In this document: piece after piece, positions 1-6,523 of the stretch
Numbering within the stretch: the first letter of the stretch is position 1
How the letters are laid out: each line of letters begins with the position of its first letter
Made by a program: the position numbers and the translations under genes
The notes under the pieces: generated by a model
Databases searched by the model: none
Seen by the model: only the letters and a program-made list of their open reading frames with translations
Told to the model about the DNA's origin: nothing
IMG/VR virus record: IMGVR_UViG_3300030104_002009
Span: 1-27,211 of that record
Reading direction: 5' to 3' (one strand)
From: a virus
Length of the DNA: 27,211 nt

Positions 1-27
1 AGGAATTTCATTACTTTTTAACCATTT

Positions 28-531
28 GTGTCTAATGTAGGCATGTTTACTTGTTTTTCTATGGAAGCCAAGGAAAAAGTTAAAAACCAAGCCAAGCCAA
101 AAGAAATTGAAAAAGTATTAGATGATGATGACAAGCCTGAGTATCAAGAAAAAATTGTTTTTCTGACTTCTACAATTTTTCAGTCAATTATTGTCACCTG
201 GTGCTTGCTAGTCCTGAGCATGGGATACATTAAGCTTCCAACAAGGATGTTTGGAATGGATATTCCAGACCAGCCTAGAATTGATAGTACATTTGCGGCT
301 GGATTGCTTGGAAATATTTTAGCTGGATGGGGAATTAGCGTAGGAGCTAATGGTGGTAATAAGAAAAAGAAAAGAGAAGAACAAGGGTCTTCTTCACCAC
401 AAACACCGAATGGAGACAAGGTTATTATCATTAAGCAACCAATTGAGTTCATAGCAAAACAACCGCAAGTTCTCAAGGTTGACGAAATAACTCAAAGACC
501 TATTGATCCTGAAACAGGCAAGCTTACATGA
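28..531 (+). CDS. Two-TM small membrane protein (unknown; holin-like topology)
   Basis: I do not recognise the family. With the GTG at 28 as start the protein has 167 residues. It has a charged N-terminus rich in K, E and D (about 13-40), a strong hydrophobic segment at about 43-68, a second moderately hydrophobic, glycine-rich segment at about 87-109, then a KKKKREE cluster and a polar tail. Two membrane segments plus a basic tail are compatible with a holin, but no lysin lies beside it, so this is only a possibility. ATGs at 43 and 61 are alternative starts and none has a clear Shine-Dalgarno; the ATG at 61 gives a more ordinary N-terminus. The stop overlaps the next start as ATGA, implying translational coupling with the secreted-protein genes that follow. 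Confidence 0.6.
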   Translation: MSNVGMFTCFSMEAKEKVKNQAKPKEIEKVLDDDDKPEYQEKIVFLTSTIFQSIIVTWCLLVLSMGYIKLPTRMFGMDIPDQPRIDSTFAAGLLGNILAGWGISVGANGGNKKKKREEQGSSSPQTPNGDKVIIIKQPIEFIAKQPQVLKVDEITQRPIDPETGKLT

Positions 532-1025
532 AGCATTTTCTTTTCCTACTGCTATTAGCAGCTCCAGCTAACGCAGACATATCTATCAAACACACAGCCA
601 GCACAAGTCTGAAGGTTGATGGTGCAGCAGTTCAAGCTATCAGAGTTCCATCTACTTACGCTGTCTCTGGTAACAACATGAAAGTTACTACTGGAGAACA
701 TTTTGGAAAGATAACAGCAGGATCAGCTACAGCAGCTCCAACACTTGATGTTGGTGTCTATGAGATGCACACAAGTGGATCAAATTTCACATTTCAAGAA
801 AGCTGGCTTCAGGGCGATGCCATACCTGCGATAGGTTCAGGCGTAGATGTTTCTGCTGGAGTTGTAGCTGACATGCCAGCCTTCGGTAACACTGTAGTCA
901 CAAGCGGTGGCGTAGCAGGCAACCTTGCTGGAACAGTAGTTAGCTCAGGAATTGCAACTACAGTGGCGGGAGGTGCTGGAACTACTGGAACGGCTCAAGT
1001 TTCTTCAGAAATTACTGTTAAATAG
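528..1025 (+). CDS. Secreted protein, paralogue of its downstream neighbour
   Basis: A 165-residue protein with a textbook signal peptide: MKH, a run of F and L, then AAPANA with likely cleavage after residue 16. The mature part is rich in S, T, G, A and V with no long helices predicted by eye, suggesting a beta-rich extracellular or virion protein. It shares a pattern with the next gene: YAVSGNNM here against YVVSGHNI there, and FTFQES here against FSFTES there. The start is fixed by the ATGA overlap with the gene upstream, and its TAG stop shares one base with the next GTG start. The function is unknown; a secreted or virion surface component is inferred from the signal peptide only. Confidence 0.75.
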   Translation: MKHFLFLLLLAAPANADISIKHTASTSLKVDGAAVQAIRVPSTYAVSGNNMKVTTGEHFGKITAGSATAAPTLDVGVYEMHTSGSNFTFQESWLQGDAIPAIGSGVDVSAGVVADMPAFGNTVVTSGGVAGNLAGTVVSSGIATTVAGGAGTTGTAQVSSEITVK

Positions 1026-1471
1026 TGAATAAAATATATAAGTTATTGCTGCTTATATCCTTTACAGGAACTAGCGTTTCTGCTGTTCCCGTGGTCCCCA
1101 CATTTTCTACGGGGACTCTTAACTCTCGGCAAGAAACTAAAACTGTAGTAGCTGAAACTATAACATCAGTTGATTATCGAAGTGGGTATGAATACGTGGT
1201 TTCTGGTCATAATATCGAACCACTAAATACAAATACTATTTCACCTAAAGCTGTATTAAGTACACCTCAAACAATTGATAACATTACATTCACATGGACA
1301 TCAGTAGATGTAACACCAGCAAACAAACCCGATTGGGGAATAAAAACGGCTGGCAACGCTTTCAGTTTTACAGAATCACTAGCCCAACCTGGACTCCAAA
1401 ATGTAACAACAATAAACCGAACCACAACAACAGACTCTATTGTGGAATCGGTATCTGTCTTTACTCAATAA
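1025..1471 (+). CDS. Secreted protein, second paralogue
   Basis: A 148-residue protein starting at a GTG that overlaps the previous stop by one base. Residues 1-20 form a signal peptide (K-Y-K, then LLLLI, ending SVSA). The mature chain is Thr/Ser/Val rich. YVVSGHNI in the middle and FSFTES near residue 114 match equivalent positions of the previous protein, so the two look like tandem duplicates that diverged strongly. From 1294 on, its coding sequence is overlapped in another frame by the next gene. Its own C-terminus is supported by the FSFTES match, which lies inside the overlap. Function unknown. Confidence 0.7.
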   Translation: MNKIYKLLLLISFTGTSVSAVPVVPTFSTGTLNSRQETKTVVAETITSVDYRSGYEYVVSGHNIEPLNTNTISPKAVLSTPQTIDNITFTWTSVDVTPANKPDWGIKTAGNAFSFTESLAQPGLQNVTTINRTTTTDSIVESVSVFTQ

Positions 1472-2154
1472 CATTTAGTCAACCAGTATTTGCAAACTCA
1501 ACAACTATAGCTTCTCCAAGTGCAACATCTCAAGGCAGTGTTATTAACCAAGGAATACAGGTTCAAAGTGGTAGCTTTATGTTTCAAGAAGTAGGTGATG
1601 GAATCCGTTGCAGTGGAACGACTCTTACTATTAATCCCTTCATTTCAAAAGTCAATACTTGGAAAGATCCGTTTGAACCAACGTACCTTGAAAATGTGTA
1701 TGACGATAGTACAGATGATGATGGTAATTTAATCAATCCTGGTGGAGTTTTATATACAAAACCAATCAGAACTGGACAAGCTGAAAATAACTTAAGTTTT
1801 AACTATGGCATTACAGCTACGATTGCCGTTCCATTAGATAGACGCATGACTAATAACTGCGTGGCTGCTATGAATAGCCGTGTTAAATATTTAGAACAAG
1901 CGTACAAAGCTAAGAAGTTAGATTATGCTTTGGGGCGTTTAAAAGTATGTGCTGAGCAACTAAAACTTGGGGTAATGTATTCAAAAGATAGCCCTAGCTA
2001 CGTTGTCTGTGAAGATGTCCGTTTGGTAAACAGACCTAATACCTTGCCAGATCACACGCATAGTATTGAGGTTATTGAATCTACTGTCGAGAAGCCCTCT
2101 GATCCCTTCGCCTTTGAGATAAACTCTTCACAAGAGGCTTCTTCCCCCGAATAG
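1294..2154 (+). CDS. Secreted or membrane-anchored protein with uncertain start
   Basis: The frame is open from an ATG at 1294 (286 residues). A hydrophobic segment at about 48-61 followed by QPVFA (residues 63-67) looks like a signal peptide, and a mature part follows with FMFQEVGDG, resembling the FxFxE motif of the two upstream genes. The C-terminal third has a Cys-containing helical region (NNCVAAMNSR, RLKVCAEQLKLG, YVVCEDVR) of a kind I associate with cyanophage proteins of unknown role. The true start is unclear: 1294 gives an implausibly long n-region, a TTG at 1333 is possible, and no ATG, GTG or TTG lies immediately before the hydrophobic segment. A frameshift from the previous gene is an alternative. 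It ends 74 nt inside the convergent minus-strand gene. Confidence 0.6.
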   Translation: MDISRCNTSKQTRLGNKNGWQRFQFYRITSPTWTPKCNNNKPNHNNRLYCGIGICLYSITFSQPVFANSTTIASPSATSQGSVINQGIQVQSGSFMFQEVGDGIRCSGTTLTINPFISKVNTWKDPFEPTYLENVYDDSTDDDGNLINPGGVLYTKPIRTGQAENNLSFNYGITATIAVPLDRRMTNNCVAAMNSRVKYLEQAYKAKKLDYALGRLKVCAEQLKLGVMYSKDSPSYVVCEDVRLVNRPNTLPDHTHSIEVIESTVEKPSDPFAFEINSSQEASSPE

Positions 2155-2905
2155 CTAGCAATTTTTTAGTCAATTTTTTACTAAAACTTTTGACCTTTCC
2201 TTTGAGCTGCTTCTGAAAGAATTTGGCTAGGGGCTGTCCTACTAAAGTCACACCAACAACAGATGAAATTGCAATAACTGACGTGTTAATTATTACGGTC
2301 GGTTCTGGACTGTAGTTTCCAGCTATATCAACCGCACTAAGACCTTCCCAAACAGTTTCACATTTACCTGTAAGTTCATCTCTTTTATATCCTTTTACAA
2401 GTGCTAAGCCTCCTTTGCCCATGCTTCCTATAGGGCTGTTTTGCATTTGATTAACAGACGGGCATGGAAGTATATCTGCAATAAACTGTCCATCAACATC
2501 TGGAATTTCAAACTCTTGTTGCCCTACATCGGTATCTCCCTTCTCGTCATTTTTGCTATCCTCTTTTTCCACTTCCTTTCTCTTATTCCCTTTTGAATTA
2601 ATTTTGGGAAGAGGTGGAACTATTTCTGGCTCTTCTGCTTTTACAGGTCCAACAGCAGATAATCCGTCCCAGTCAACAGCCATGCTTTCAAGTGTTGGTA
2701 CGTTTCCGTCGCATACATAGAAATTTCCAGCAGGATCTGTAGTAACTAAATTCTTATTTTTTAACGTCCTAGCCCTTACACAGCCAGGCATTTGAATAAC
2801 TGGAAAACCGATATTGCTAGGTATTTGTGGATTTGATGTGCGGATTATTGTTGTATCAATTGAAGCGTCAGGTATCTCCCTGATTCCAATTTCTTCTATT
2901 TCCAT
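2081..2905 (-). CDS. Two-repeat, basic-tailed membrane protein (unknown)
   Basis: A 274-residue protein of unknown family. It appears to contain two copies of a Cys-containing unit, each ending in W[D/E]GLSAV: residues about 41-85 (C42, C65, DWDGLSAV) and about 148-193 (C148, C182, VWEGLSAV). A low-complexity K/E/D linker at about 101-130 separates them. One membrane segment lies at about 203-225, followed by a very basic C-terminus (residues 231-274, many K and R). The start shares one base with the stop of the oxygenase gene upstream (TAATG). The last 74 nt overlap the end of a convergent plus-strand gene. A virion or host-envelope protein is possible; I cannot name a function. Confidence 0.65.
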   Translation of the reverse strand: MEIEEIGIREIPDASIDTTIIRTSNPQIPSNIGFPVIQMPGCVRARTLKNKNLVTTDPAGNFYVCDGNVPTLESMAVDWDGLSAVGPVKAEEPEIVPPLPKINSKGNKRKEVEKEDSKNDEKGDTDVGQQEFEIPDVDGQFIADILPCPSVNQMQNSPIGSMGKGGLALVKGYKRDELTGKCETVWEGLSAVDIAGNYSPEPTVIINTSVIAISSVVGVTLVGQPLAKFFQKQLKGKVKSFSKKLTKKLLAIRGKKPLVKSLSQRRRDQRASRQ

Positions 2906-3528
2906 TATTTTACATAAACATTAAAAGTATAAGTAATTCTGGCTTGGTCATGCTCGCATGATTGAGGAACAGAATGTGCTGCATGTGGCGGGAACAATAC
3001 CAATGTTCCTTCTTTTACATTTAATTGATTTGGATAAGTATGTGAATTAAGAAAGTGATTATTTAACTGTATTTTTTTTTCACAACCTATTGTCCATGCT
3101 CCAATTTCATATTCTGCTGGATTTACAAAGTTAGCAGGAAAATCTTTATTCTCATCAAATTGAAGATAATAAACACCACAAACAATTGCACCAGGATGAG
3201 CATGTTGCTCTTGATGCATACTTGAAGTGTGAATGTTTACCCAGGAAAAAAAATCTAGATCTAATCTTTTTTCTTCATTAGCTATAAAAGATATATATTC
3301 ATTAATTTTACTTTTTACTTGAGCATCTATAACATTCATGATTTTTTCTGCATGAAACATAGTCCATGTATTATCAGCAATAGCCCATTTAGCTTTTTGA
3401 TTAGGGTTCTTTCTTTTTTCTTCTAACAATAACGGTACATATTTAGCTTTATATTCTTGATGCCTTTCAACATCAAAAGTCATTATAGGAGTGGGGAAAA
3501 GTAAATGAATAATTCCATTTGTATTCAT
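2905..3528 (-). CDS. Putative 2OG-Fe(II) oxygenase (TIGR02466/PF13759-like)
   Basis: A predicted Fe(II)- and 2-oxoglutarate-dependent dioxygenase of 207 residues; the family's substrate is unknown. The cupin core is visible: VNIHTSSMHQEQHAHPGA then GVYYLQ (residues 98-123), with H109/H111 as likely metal ligands, then GTLVLFPPHAAHSVP (174-188) with H185, and R197 in RITYTFN as the candidate 2OG-binding Arg. The opening LFPTPIMTF is typical of this family. I chose the start at 3528 because it forms an ATGA overlap with the gene upstream; an in-frame ATG four codons earlier is the alternative. It is one of five oxygenase-like genes in this block. The fold is convincing and the substrate is unknown. 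Confidence 0.8.
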   Translation of the reverse strand: MNTNGIIHLLFPTPIMTFDVERHQEYKAKYVPLLLEEKRKNPNQKAKWAIADNTWTMFHAEKIMNVIDAQVKSKINEYISFIANEEKRLDLDFFSWVNIHTSSMHQEQHAHPGAIVCGVYYLQFDENKDFPANFVNPAEYEIGAWTIGCEKKIQLNNHFLNSHTYPNQLNVKEGTLVLFPPHAAHSVPQSCEHDQARITYTFNVYVK

Positions 3529-4088
3529 AATCCACCCCAAATAACAATTGAAGCTCTTTCTCCTCTTGTGATTTGACTAACTCGATGAATAAATAAAGAA
3601 GGAAAAACAATCATCATACCTTGCTCTTCTTCTATTTCTATATCGCCGTCAGGCATTTTAAAACCAAGTTTTCCATTATCGTAATCACGGGAATCTGAAA
3701 GAATTAAAGAGGCTGATAAATCTCTATTTACTTCTGAAAATTGATCTAACGAGTCAAAATGCCAATAGAAAAAATCTTTTTCTGTATAAAATGTAAATTG
3801 GGGATCTTCTATAAAACGAATAGGTTGCTTATAAAATTCAAAAGCAACATCTTTATATGTTTTTAATATTTTTTCTCGGAATAGTTGTCTTAATGCAAAA
3901 GAATTATGTTCTTTATTTGGTTTATATACACTCGATTTAGATGATCTTGTTTGTTTATTAACTACACCATTTTTTTGATCCGTAGCATTAACCTCAGAAT
4001 CATACATCTTTTGTTTTCCCTTGTGAATAAGATAATCACATTCTTCTTTAGTTACAACATTTTTAACTATAAAATAATCAGCAATCAT
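3525..4088 (-). CDS. Prolyl-4-hydroxylase-like 2OG-Fe(II) oxygenase
   Basis: A 187-residue predicted dioxygenase of the PHD/P4H type (PiuC-like architecture). The complete facial triad is visible: H110-x-D112 in YWHFDSLD and H168 in FPSLFIHRV, with R178 in GERASIVIW as the 2OG carboxylate-binding residue. The N-terminal part (FIVKNVVTKEECDYLI) is the helix that usually precedes the core in this family. Known relatives hydroxylate proline or other side chains; the substrate here is unknown. I placed the start at 4088, giving an 11-nt overlap with the upstream gene; an in-frame ATG at 4118 would add ten residues and a longer overlap. The stop overlaps the next start as ATGA. Confidence 0.83.
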   Translation of the reverse strand: MIADYFIVKNVVTKEECDYLIHKGKQKMYDSEVNATDQKNGVVNKQTRSSKSSVYKPNKEHNSFALRQLFREKILKTYKDVAFEFYKQPIRFIEDPQFTFYTEKDFFYWHFDSLDQFSEVNRDLSASLILSDSRDYDNGKLGFKMPDGDIEIEEEQGMMIVFPSLFIHRVSQITRGERASIVIWGGL

Positions 4089-4635
4089 TCCAGTCTCCTG
4101 CAATTGAACTAGCAGCATTACCTACTTGTTTTCTAGCTTGTCCAAAGAAGATACCTGCGAGGACGGGGCCAACTATCGGTACGCTCGCTATGGCAGGTGT
4201 AACTTGAACACTTGCGCTATCCGCAATTAGTTGTCCATTGCTGCGACCTTGAGCCATCTTTTCTATACATTCAATTTGCTTATCTGTAAGTTTTCCGTTT
4301 GAACCTTGAGGATAAATTGCAAACTGAGCAACAGATTCTTTATGCGTATGTCTAGTCTTTACACCGCCAGAAAACGTAGGAGATTCTGTCGATTCATACT
4401 GAAGCATCGTTTTAGGGTCATGTTGGCGTGAAGAAAAGCTCCACTCCTCCCCACCATCAGATTTTGTTTCACTCCTTATTTGAAGGCTGCTATAAGGAGT
4501 ACTTGAAAGCTTGGCAATATCAGGGATGCCAGAATCTTTACGAGCCAAAAGATTAAGACTCATAAAATTCGTAGCAATCAAACCACCGCCTAAGACAAGA
4601 GAAGTTAGGCCGTTAAATGACTTGAATTGAATCAT
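4078..4635 (-). CDS. Small membrane protein with two hydrophobic segments (unknown)
   Basis: 185 residues, not recognised. A hydrophobic N-terminal segment (about 8-30) may be an uncleaved signal anchor. A polar, Ser/Thr/Gln-rich middle (about 40-125) follows, then a second hydrophobic glycine/proline segment at about 148-165 (IASVPIVGPVLAGIFFGQ). The start codon overlaps the stop of the 41-residue gene upstream as ATGA, so it belongs to the translationally coupled small-gene cassette 5139-4078. A role in the envelope (lysis, exclusion or virion assembly) is possible but not shown. Its end overlaps the start of the prolyl-hydroxylase-like gene. Confidence 0.65.
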   Translation of the reverse strand: MIQFKSFNGLTSLVLGGGLIATNFMSLNLLARKDSGIPDIAKLSSTPYSSLQIRSETKSDGGEEWSFSSRQHDPKTMLQYESTESPTFSGGVKTRHTHKESVAQFAIYPQGSNGKLTDKQIECIEKMAQGRSNGQLIADSASVQVTPAIASVPIVGPVLAGIFFGQARKQVGNAASSIAGDWNDC

Positions 4636-4757
4636 CTTTTAGGAATGGGTTCGTTAACAATTTCACGACCGCCATAACTAAAAACCTTTGGAAACAATAG
4701 ATCCAAATCTTTTTCAAGATCTAGCTTTTGTTGAGCAGTTAATAGATTCTTTTTCAT
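4632..4757 (-). CDS. 41-residue ORF coupled by ATGA at both ends
   Basis: A very short gene supported by its position. Its ATG (4757-4755) overlaps the stop of the upstream gene as ATGA, and its TGA (4634-4632) overlaps the next start, again as ATGA. The product begins MKKNLLTAQQKLDLEKDLDL and is a charged amphipathic helix for about 20 residues, followed by LFPKVFSYGG and a polar tail ending IPKR. There is no membrane segment or known motif. Without it there would be a gap of 118 nt in an otherwise gap-free cassette. Function unknown. Confidence 0.6.
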   Translation of the reverse strand: MKKNLLTAQQKLDLEKDLDLLFPKVFSYGGREIVNEPIPKR

Positions 4758-4960
4758 TTCCCAAAAGGAAGCACAGAGCCAGTTGATGATGGAACGCTTG
4801 GTATTGATGGCATAGCTTCTCCAACTAAAGCAGGAAGTTCTTTTTTAACGCCATCTAATACAGCATCAAAGATTTTTGATCTAAAAAGAAACGCTCCACC
4901 TAACCCTGCTACTCCCAAAATAAAAGCAGCAAAGTTAATCCAAGTGATAATTTTCATCAT
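4754..4960 (-). CDS. 68-residue single-TM protein (unknown)
   Basis: A small membrane protein: MMKIITW, then a hydrophobic segment of about 20 residues (INFAAFILGVAGLGGAFLF), then a short helix with K and E, and a Pro/Ser-rich C-terminus (PSIPSVPSSTG). I chose the start at 4960 because it forms an ATGA overlap with the stop of the coiled-coil gene upstream; an ATG nine bases earlier is also in frame. A single N-terminal TM with a short soluble tail fits a pinholin-like, antiholin-like or virion-anchored protein, but nothing identifies it. The topology is visible and the role is not. Confidence 0.65.
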   Translation of the reverse strand: MMKIITWINFAAFILGVAGLGGAFLFRSKIFDAVLDGVKKELPALVGEAMPSIPSVPSSTGSVLPFGK

Positions 4961-5139
4961 GCAGGACAAGCCTCACCGCCATCTTCAGTAGTTGCCTTAT
5001 CAGCTTCTCTAGCATCATTAATAATTTGACCTTGTAACTCTTGGATCTTTACAGCAAGTGGTTGAAGTTCAGCTTTGTGTCTTGCCACGGCTGCATTGTA
5101 TTCTTCAACAACAGCATCAAGTTCAGAGATTGCAGACAT
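4957..5139 (-). CDS. 60-residue coiled-coil protein (unknown)
   Basis: The first gene of the small cassette. Residues 5-45 show heptad-like spacing of L, V, I and A with charged flanks (ELDAVVEEYNAAV, LAVKIQELQGQI), predicting a coiled coil; the acidic C-terminus ends GGEACPA with one Cys. There is no membrane segment. Its stop overlaps the next start as ATGA. Upstream are 52 nt without a gene before the oxygenase at 5192. The pairing of a coiled-coil protein and a single-TM protein could form a complex; this is inference. Confidence 0.65.
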   Translation of the reverse strand: MSAISELDAVVEEYNAAVARHKAELQPLAVKIQELQGQIINDAREADKATTEDGGEACPA

Positions 5140-5191
5140 AAATAAAGTGTATATGCCTTAAAATTATAAGCCAATTTTGCCTTTTAGCTAA
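5140..5191 (-). promoter_or_regulatory. 52-nt intergenic gap with a weak promoter-like pair
   Basis: One of the few non-coding gaps in the accessory block. Read on the minus strand it contains TTGGCT, 17 nt, then TACACT, a weak sigma-70-like pair about 8 nt before the start of the 60-residue gene. AT-rich DNA produces such pairs by chance. It is listed because the small-gene cassette begins here and no better candidate exists. No clear terminator hairpin is seen. Confidence 0.2.
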
Positions 5192-5896
5192 TCAGACATT
5201 ATCTCTAGTTAATGGATACCTCCCAAAATAATTAGATTCTTCTTCAAAAATACTCTTTACAGTTAAAGACCTAATAAAAACTCTTAGGGTATATCTAGGA
5301 TCGATACCATAATTTGTTTGGCTATGAAACATTCCCGACGGAAACAACAACATTCTGTTGGGCTTAGATTGAACTTTTATTGTTTCTGTAAACAATTCTC
5401 GATTTTCTTTTACTCGTTTTTCAAACCCTTCACCTATTTCACCTGTTTTAAAAAAATGTCTAGCTTGTTTTAAATAAGTAACATCTGCGTTCCATGAACT
5501 CCAATTTTTTTTCTCATAAAAAGTAGTTCCTGTATTAAGACAAGAAGTTGAATTTAAGTAGCAAACCCCTGTTAGTTTCCATCCTGCTTCGTCATCCCTA
5601 TGTACTAGACCTTCATTTAAAATAGATTCAACAGGAGCCATTGGCGTTATAAGTTGAAAATCTAAGTTATATTCTCCTTTCCATTTATGTAGAGTAGTAT
5701 CCCAAAAAAGATTTACAATTTTATTGATAGTAAAATTTGTTAAGACAGGATTAAAATTATTAATATAATCTTTTGATGTTACTCCTGGATAATTAGCTTC
5801 TCCAAATCTTTCATATTCTTGACTTTTAGCTAAATCTAAAACTTCTTGAACATTTGGAAAGAAATCATCAATAACAGTAACTGGAAATAAGTGCAT
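5192..5896 (-). CDS. 2OG-Fe(II) oxygenase-like protein (DUF6445-type)
   Basis: A predicted Fe(II)/2OG dioxygenase of 234 residues. The opening (MHLFPVTVIDDFFPN) is typical of SM-20/DUF6445-like proteins. Ligand candidates are H99-x-D101 (VHRDDEAGW) and H191 (FPSGMFHSQ), with R205 (RYTLRVFI) for 2OG. The motif NTGTTFYE between the two His regions also occurs, as TAGTSFYK, in the gene at 6512, so these two are probably distant paralogues. The next gene upstream stops two bases before the start. The substrate is unknown; the location beside the fibre module suggests a late role. Confidence 0.75.
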   Translation of the reverse strand: MHLFPVTVIDDFFPNVQEVLDLAKSQEYERFGEANYPGVTSKDYINNFNPVLTNFTINKIVNLFWDTTLHKWKGEYNLDFQLITPMAPVESILNEGLVHRDDEAGWKLTGVCYLNSTSCLNTGTTFYEKKNWSSWNADVTYLKQARHFFKTGEIGEGFEKRVKENRELFTETIKVQSKPNRMLLFPSGMFHSQTNYGIDPRYTLRVFIRSLTVKSIFEEESNYFGRYPLTRDNV

Positions 5897-5897
5897 C

Positions 5898-6455
5898 TTA
5901 TTGCCTCATGAAATCAATAATCAAGTTGTATCTAGGAACATCACCTTTATAAATAACTTCATGTGGCATCCTATTATTTATTTCAATCAAATCACCTTTA
6001 TCCATAGCAATTTTATTACCTGCAATTAAAAAATCCATTTTTTCATAGTCACCATCTAAACACCAATGAAGTCTATGTGCCTCTCCAAAATAAGGATGAG
6101 TATCTGAATGTGAACCTATCTTTGAATTAGGCGGCATCATTACAATCATTGCTGTAGTAACTCTAAATTGACGAGCAGTAGGGTTACTAAAATAAAAATA
6201 GGTAAAACATTCAACTATTGGATAACATAATTTTGATAATTCATCTGTATATTTAAACGTATCTAATTTAATACTAGGGTAATCGCTACGATCTGCAAAC
6301 ACAGCAGCAACACATTTTGTTTGCTCATGGAAAGGAAATCTAGTTTGTCTATCTGTAAACTCATCCCAAGCTTCTACAGGTAACGAGGAAATAAAATTCA
6401 TTATTTCAGTTGAATCGTAATTCCCCAGTTTTTTGCTCCACTCAATAATGTCCAT
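5898..6455 (-). CDS. Aspartyl/asparaginyl beta-hydroxylase-like oxygenase
   Basis: A 185-residue predicted 2OG oxygenase of the AspH (PF05118-like) type. The AspH signature is recognisable: HSDTHPYFGEAHRLHWCL (116-133), with H130 corresponding to the first AspH metal His, then KGDLIEINNRMPHEVIYKG (153-171) with H165 as the second, and R175 in PRYNLIIDF for 2OG. H116-x-D118 is an alternative ligand pair. AspH relatives hydroxylate Asp/Asn side chains of proteins or free amino-acid derivatives; the target here is unknown. A 56-nt AT-rich gap containing one arm of an inverted repeat lies upstream. Confidence 0.75.
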   Translation of the reverse strand: MDIIEWSKKLGNYDSTEIMNFISSLPVEAWDEFTDRQTRFPFHEQTKCVAAVFADRSDYPSIKLDTFKYTDELSKLCYPIVECFTYFYFSNPTARQFRVTTAMIVMMPPNSKIGSHSDTHPYFGEAHRLHWCLDGDYEKMDFLIAGNKIAMDKGDLIEINNRMPHEVIYKGDVPRYNLIIDFMRQ

Positions 6456-6480
6456 ATAAATCAGAGAATAAAATGTAAAA

Positions 6481-6523
6481 ACCTTTTTAAGTCTTGCTTA
6501 GGACTTTAATTTTATAAAAAGGT
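6481..6523. repeat. 9-bp inverted repeat with nested hairpin
   Basis: ACCTTTTTA at 6481-6489 and TAAAAAGGT at 6515-6523 are perfect inverted repeats. Nested between them is AGTC...GACT with an 8-nt loop. The right arm overlaps the last codons of the gene at 6512. Read on the minus strand the structure is followed by TTTT, so it may be a weak terminator or an RNA-processing or stability element between two oxygenase genes. AT-rich arms make chance occurrence possible. Confidence 0.35.

Noticed and set aside
2163-2186. TTTTAGT/ACTAAAA inverted repeat as a bidirectional terminator for the convergent operons
   Set aside because: The stem has only one G-C pair, lies inside coding sequence, and a stem like this is expected by chance in such AT-rich DNA.
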